Of a DNA stretch of 49,380 nt, positions 46,742 through 49,380 are shown one piece after another. Source of the stretch: Mesoaciditoga sp. GTDB lineage: Bacteria; Thermotogota; Thermotogae; Mesoaciditogales; Mesoaciditogaceae. Location of the stretch: assembly GCA_002878315.1 (NCBI GenBank), contig PNIW01000001.1:1-49380 (forward strand). The letters run 5' to 3'. A model generated the notes under the pieces. It was given only the letters and a program-made list of their open reading frames with translations. It made no database searches and was not told where the DNA came from. Each line of letters opens with the position of its first letter. Position 1 is the first letter of the stretch. A program made the position numbers and the translations under genes.

Positions 46742-48687
46742 GCTTTCACCTCCAGAGGGAGAATTATAGAAAATCTCGTTTGATTTTCATCGCTTTTGAC
46801 GTCAATATGACCTCCCATGGCATTTACATAATTGTATACTATAGAAAGTCCAAGGCCCGTTCCATTTTCCTTTGTGGTGTAAAATGGCTCGAAGATACGC
46901 TGAAGATCTGATTTTGGTATAGCCTTGCCGTTGTTGGAAACAGAGATTTTAAAATAACTTTCAAATTTTTCAACCTCAAAGGATATCCATTTCCCTTCTT
47001 CAACTGCATCGAGCGCATTTGTGCCTATGTTAAGGAGTATCTCCATAAGCATGGATTTGTCGAACTTCGCAATAAAGGGAGAAGGAAAAGATGTTCTTAT
47101 CTCAATGGACCTTTTTGACGCATTTTCCCTTAAAAGCAGCGCGATCTTCTTGACTATCTCGACAGGATCTCCTTCTTCAACGACAGGCGGTTTTTGACGG
47201 GCAAAATAAAGGAAATTTTCGAGAATTGAATTGATTCTTGCGAGTTCTTCGTCTATGTACTTCCACAGTTTTTCATTTTGATTTGGATCCGTTCCCTTTC
47301 TTAGCATCTGAATAGACGTAGAAATTATGTTAAGGGGATTTCTTATCTCATGTGTAACACCGGAAGAGAGTTTGCCAAGGGCAGCCATTCTTTCCTGAAA
47401 GATCATCTGCTTTTCGATCTTCACGACTCTCTGAATGCTTCTGTACCTTGATAGAAAGAAGGTTAAGTGATTTGAGAGCGTTTCGATCCACTCGAGATCT
47501 TCTGAAGAGTACCTTCCGCTTTTTTTGTGGCCTAAGACCATGAATCCTTCAACTTTACCGGCATTTTTCATCCAAACAAGCAACTCTTTGCCGGAAAATA
47601 TCCCTGCAGATGGCAAACTGTAAAGATCCACAATCTTGAGTATATCTCCGCAAGGTATTTCCTTTTGATCAAGAACGCTTTTTACAGATCTGTAATTCCC
47701 ATCATCATCCTTAAAGAACAATTCTATGTCTTCCGTGTTTAAAACACTCGATGCGTAATCAACTATAAGATGCTCAAGATCCTCGAGAGAATCTGTTTCA
47801 AGGCTTTTCTTGACAAAATTTATTGTTTTCTCTCTTTTATAGCCGCGTCCCGTGCGCAGGATTTTTTCAAAGAATTCGTCTATTTTTTGAAGATAATCTC
47901 CGAATACCAAAAAGGACAAAAATATCACGACAAAGGATATTGAAAACAACTGGATCAGACTTGAGGTCTTTGAAAAGTAGAAATTGGTGTAATAACTTAT
48001 TATCAAAATAAAGGATATCAAAAGGGAGATCATCAATCCGTAAAGGGCATTCTTCAAAAAAGCCTTTGAAATCTGGATCATTCTTATCTCGTAGACAAGA
48101 TTCACTATAGTGTAAAGATAAATTGGAATAAGGATAGAGTTCATTGCCGAAATATACGGCCACATTCCGTTATGATAAATCCACAGCCAGAAAATTATAA
48201 CTTCAAGCGTCTCGAAGAGCCCGTAAAAAACAATGTAAGTCTGCACCTTAGATCTTGCAAAAAAGGAAATTATGTCGGTATACTTTCTTGTCATGAAAAA
48301 TATCGAAAAGATAACGTTTAACGTTGATAGTATTCCCAAAAAAACAAGATCTGCTTTTGAAAGCAGAAAAAAATAGATTAAAATGGAGCCAACCAAAAGT
48401 ATTCCGAATTCAAAAAAGTAAAGTACTTTAAACCTAAAAGCGTAAGATATCATAAGAACTGGGATGCTTCCAAAAAGAATAAAGAAAACGGACAAAAGCG
48501 CTATCGGTAACGGAAAATCGATCATATCGAAGAAAAGCGCCACATTCCAAAGGAAAGAGGTTGCTATCATCAAAATAAGGTAGGGATTCAAAGCCTTCTT
48601 GACGTAAAAATAATATCTCAAAGAAACGAAAAACAAAGTCAAATTGGCAACAAAACTCAAAGAATTGAAATAAAACCTTGCAGGCAC
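46738..48687 (-). CDS. Membrane histidine kinase with N-terminal multi-span sensor
   Basis: A 649-residue kinase. Residues 1-265 hold about eight membrane spans without a large outside loop, so the signal may be membrane-borne or internal. Residues ~290-415 look like a GAF-type domain; HisKA is LGKLSSGVTHEIRNPLNII (H446); the ATPase domain has NIGTNALDAVEEG, ISVSNNGKAI, and GTGLGLSIVYNYV. The layout resembles PrsK-like kinases that partner sigma-54 regulators. Start GTG at 48687, with GAGGGG upstream. Cognate regulator is the next gene. Confidence 0.92.
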   Translation of the reverse strand: MPARFYFNSLSFVANLTLFFVSLRYYFYVKKALNPYLILMIATSFLWNVALFFDMIDFPLPIALLSVFFILFGSIPVLMISYAFRFKVLYFFEFGILLVGSILIYFFLLSKADLVFLGILSTLNVIFSIFFMTRKYTDIISFFARSKVQTYIVFYGLFETLEVIIFWLWIYHNGMWPYISAMNSILIPIYLYTIVNLVYEIRMIQISKAFLKNALYGLMISLLISFILIISYYTNFYFSKTSSLIQLFSISFVVIFLSFLVFGDYLQKIDEFFEKILRTGRGYKREKTINFVKKSLETDSLEDLEHLIVDYASSVLNTEDIELFFKDDDGNYRSVKSVLDQKEIPCGDILKIVDLYSLPSAGIFSGKELLVWMKNAGKVEGFMVLGHKKSGRYSSEDLEWIETLSNHLTFFLSRYRSIQRVVKIEKQMIFQERMAALGKLSSGVTHEIRNPLNIISTSIQMLRKGTDPNQNEKLWKYIDEELARINSILENFLYFARQKPPVVEEGDPVEIVKKIALLLRENASKRSIEIRTSFPSPFIAKFDKSMLMEILLNIGTNALDAVEEGKWISFEVEKFESYFKISVSNNGKAIPKSDLQRIFEPFYTTKENGTGLGLSIVYNYVNAMGGHIDVKSDENQTRFSIILPLEVKA

Positions 48688-48712
48688 ATTCTCATCCCCT
48701 CATATCGATCCT

Positions 48713-48747
48713 AACACAAAAGAAGGCCGGTAAAAGCCGGCCTTCTT
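48713..48747 (-). terminator. Intrinsic terminator after the SPW-repeat gene
   Basis: A perfect 11-bp GC-rich stem (48720-48730 with 48737-48747) with a 6-nt loop, then TTGTGTT on the minus strand. It separates the SPW gene from the kinase gene 25 bp further on, so the kinase needs its own promoter or read-through. Confidence 0.75.
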
Positions 48748-48761
48748 GACAATCAGATCTA

Positions 48762-49085
48762 TTATGCTGTTTTCTTTGGCCTTTCGAACAAGGAAACGAT
48801 AAGGACTATTATACCGACGATCAAATCATTGACAAGATTGACAGTGTAAGAATGTGTGATTCCCGGAATGAAAGCCGCTATTATCATCCATACTCCGCCT
48901 ATCAAACCTATGATCCATCCTTGCCATGACGCATGTTCCGGAATCATCATGAATCCAAGTATCGCCACTATTATTCCAACGATCAGATCGTTGACAAGGT
49001 TCCCTGTTCCACCAAGAGGAATAAATGATGCTATGATAAGCCATATTCCTCCTATTATCAAAGTTGTCCAGCCTCTCCATGTCAT
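48762..49085 (-). CDS. SPW-repeat small membrane protein
   Basis: A 107-residue protein with four membrane spans built as two similar halves: WRGWTTLIIGGIWLIIASFIP...NLVNDLIVGIIVAILGF and WQGWIIGLIGGVWMIIAAFIP...NLVNDLIVGIIVLIVSL. This is the SPW repeat type, whose function is unknown. The ATG at 49085 follows GGAGGTGA. Its promoter is a consensus -24/-12 site, so expression should depend on RpoN and an activator. A small homologue-like membrane protein next to a two-component pair suggests a stress or envelope role. Confidence 0.85.
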   Translation of the reverse strand: MTWRGWTTLIIGGIWLIIASFIPLGGTGNLVNDLIVGIIVAILGFMMIPEHASWQGWIIGLIGGVWMIIAAFIPGITHSYTVNLVNDLIVGIIVLIVSLFERPKKTA

Positions 49086-49124
49086 AAAAATCACCTCCAT
49101 CGAATTTTCTTTCCACTTTTAATT

Positions 49125-49141
49125 AGCAACGATCGTGCCAA
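49125..49141 (-). promoter_or_regulatory. Sigma-54 (-24/-12) promoter of the SPW-repeat gene
   Basis: On the minus strand TTGGCACG-ATCG-TTGCT: GG at 49139-49138 and GC at 49127-49126, exactly 10 nt between, and all flanking positions match the sigma-54 consensus (YTGGCACGrNNNTTGCW). Predicted start ~49114, giving a leader of ~29 nt that contains the Shine-Dalgarno. Confidence 0.9.
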
Positions 49142-49146
49142 TATAC

Positions 49147-49160
49147 GAAGATCAATCTTC
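49147..49160. repeat. Inverted repeat next to the -24 element
   Basis: GAAGAT-CA-ATCTTC, a perfect 6-bp dyad 6 bp upstream of the -24/-12 site. It is closer than a typical activator site (-80 to -150) but could be an operator or a degenerate activator half. Confidence 0.4.
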
Positions 49161-49161
49161 T

Positions 49162-49190
49162 CAACGATTTCAAGACAATCTTTTCCGTTG
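49162..49190. repeat. Spaced inverted repeat, possible activator site
   Basis: CAACG (49162-49166) and CGTTG (49186-49190) are separated by 19 bp, about 36-64 bp upstream of the -12 element. Short arms, so it may be chance. Confidence 0.25.
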
Positions 49191-49191
49191 T

Positions 49192-49224
49192 TGAAATGAA
49201 AAGTGCGAAGAAAATCTTCGCACT
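49192..49224 (-). terminator. Intrinsic terminator of the last minus-strand gene
   Basis: A perfect 10-bp stem AGTGCGAAGA/TCTTCGCACT (49202-49211 with 49215-49224) and a 3-nt loop, followed on the minus strand by TTTCATTTC. The T-run on the plus side (GTTTTTG) is also present, so it could work in both directions. The ~80 bp between it and the stop at 49304 holds no gene. Confidence 0.7.
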
Positions 49225-49303
49225 GTTTTTGAAAATACTCGTTAATTATGAAGATTCGCTGCGAACTTTTTCTTCACACATGATAGTTTTGTTGCTTTTG
49301 ACA

Positions 49304-49380
49304 TTAACTTACTCTCCTGACAAATCTTTCTATTCCCTTGAGGATGTATTCGGGAGAAAGATGTGCCTCTTCCATGACCT
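49304..49380 (-). CDS. C-terminal fragment of an unidentified gene
   Basis: The window ends inside a minus-strand reading frame whose last 25 codons end in TAA at 49304. The visible end includes EEAHLSPEYILKGIERFVRR, a charged amphipathic helix. There is too little sequence to name the protein. It is followed by an intrinsic terminator ~80 bp downstream. Confidence 0.45.
   Translation of the reverse strand, partial: VMEEAHLSPEYILKGIERFVRRVS

Noticed and set aside
48688-48760. Second sigma-54 promoter before the kinase gene
   Set aside because: Only a chance GG-N10-GC within the terminator stem; the TGGCAC and TTGC blocks are missing.

Overview
The window is a dense, AT-rich bacterial chromosome segment in which genes abut or overlap almost throughout. 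Nearly all of it is coded on the minus strand; the exceptions are the suf operon (1731-6588) and the mnmA/M55 pair (19154-21053). Gene content points to an anaerobic, fermentative, flagellated bacterium: single-chain pyruvate:ferredoxin oxidoreductase next to a rubrerythrin-like protein, a PPi-type phosphofructokinase, a GH57 alpha-glucan branching enzyme with a DUF4912 partner, and an F-type ATP synthase whose c subunit carries a sodium-type site. The suf order C-B-D-S-U, the M55 and M18 peptidases and the GH57/DUF4912 pair resemble Thermotogota, probably a lineage away from Thermotoga itself because NifJ is single-chain and rpoN is present. This placement is an inference from gene content, not a database result.

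Layout, left to right. 17-1602: PadR regulator and MFS exporter. 1731-6588: sufCBDSU Fe-S assembly operon, divergent from padR. 6578-10445 (minus): an unknown small protein, an MBL-fold hydrolase, ndk, a GGDEF-like protein, a tail-anchored unknown protein and two overlapping type IV prepilin-like proteins. 10457-14617: nifJ and the rubrerythrin-like gene, each side bounded by an intrinsic terminator. 14601-18996: rpoN, thiN, DUF4912 and GH57. 19154-21053 (plus): mnmA and an M55 peptidase. 21056-45188 (minus): a 24-kb co-directional run with no gene gap above about 75 bp. It holds a flagellar block (fliF, fliG, fliH, three unknown genes) headed by an amidohydrolase that has lost its metal ligands, an M18 peptidase, recJ, ruvX, atpZIBEFHAGDC, pfp, AMMECR1, an unknown gene, minD, minE, yjbQ, a probable envelope protein, obg and nadD. 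45243-45404: tRNA-Leu(CAA) with its own promoter and terminator. 45401-49141: an NtrC-type response regulator, a membrane histidine kinase and a small SPW-repeat membrane protein preceded by a consensus sigma-54 promoter. 49304-49380: the C-terminal end of another minus-strand gene.

The strongest system-level signal joins four elements: rpoN, the two-component pair, the SPW-type membrane protein and a full -24/-12 promoter in front of the last. Together they suggest a small sigma-54-controlled membrane or envelope response. Other points are a predicted two-carboxylate (Glu/Glu) ATP synthase rotor, a hairpin that contains the recJ ribosome binding site, a pseudoenzyme at the head of the flagellar run, and a SwrB-like flagellar protein. 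No rRNA, CRISPR array, insertion sequence or integrase was seen. Start codons were chosen by Shine-Dalgarno position and family N-termini; TTG and GTG starts are frequent.
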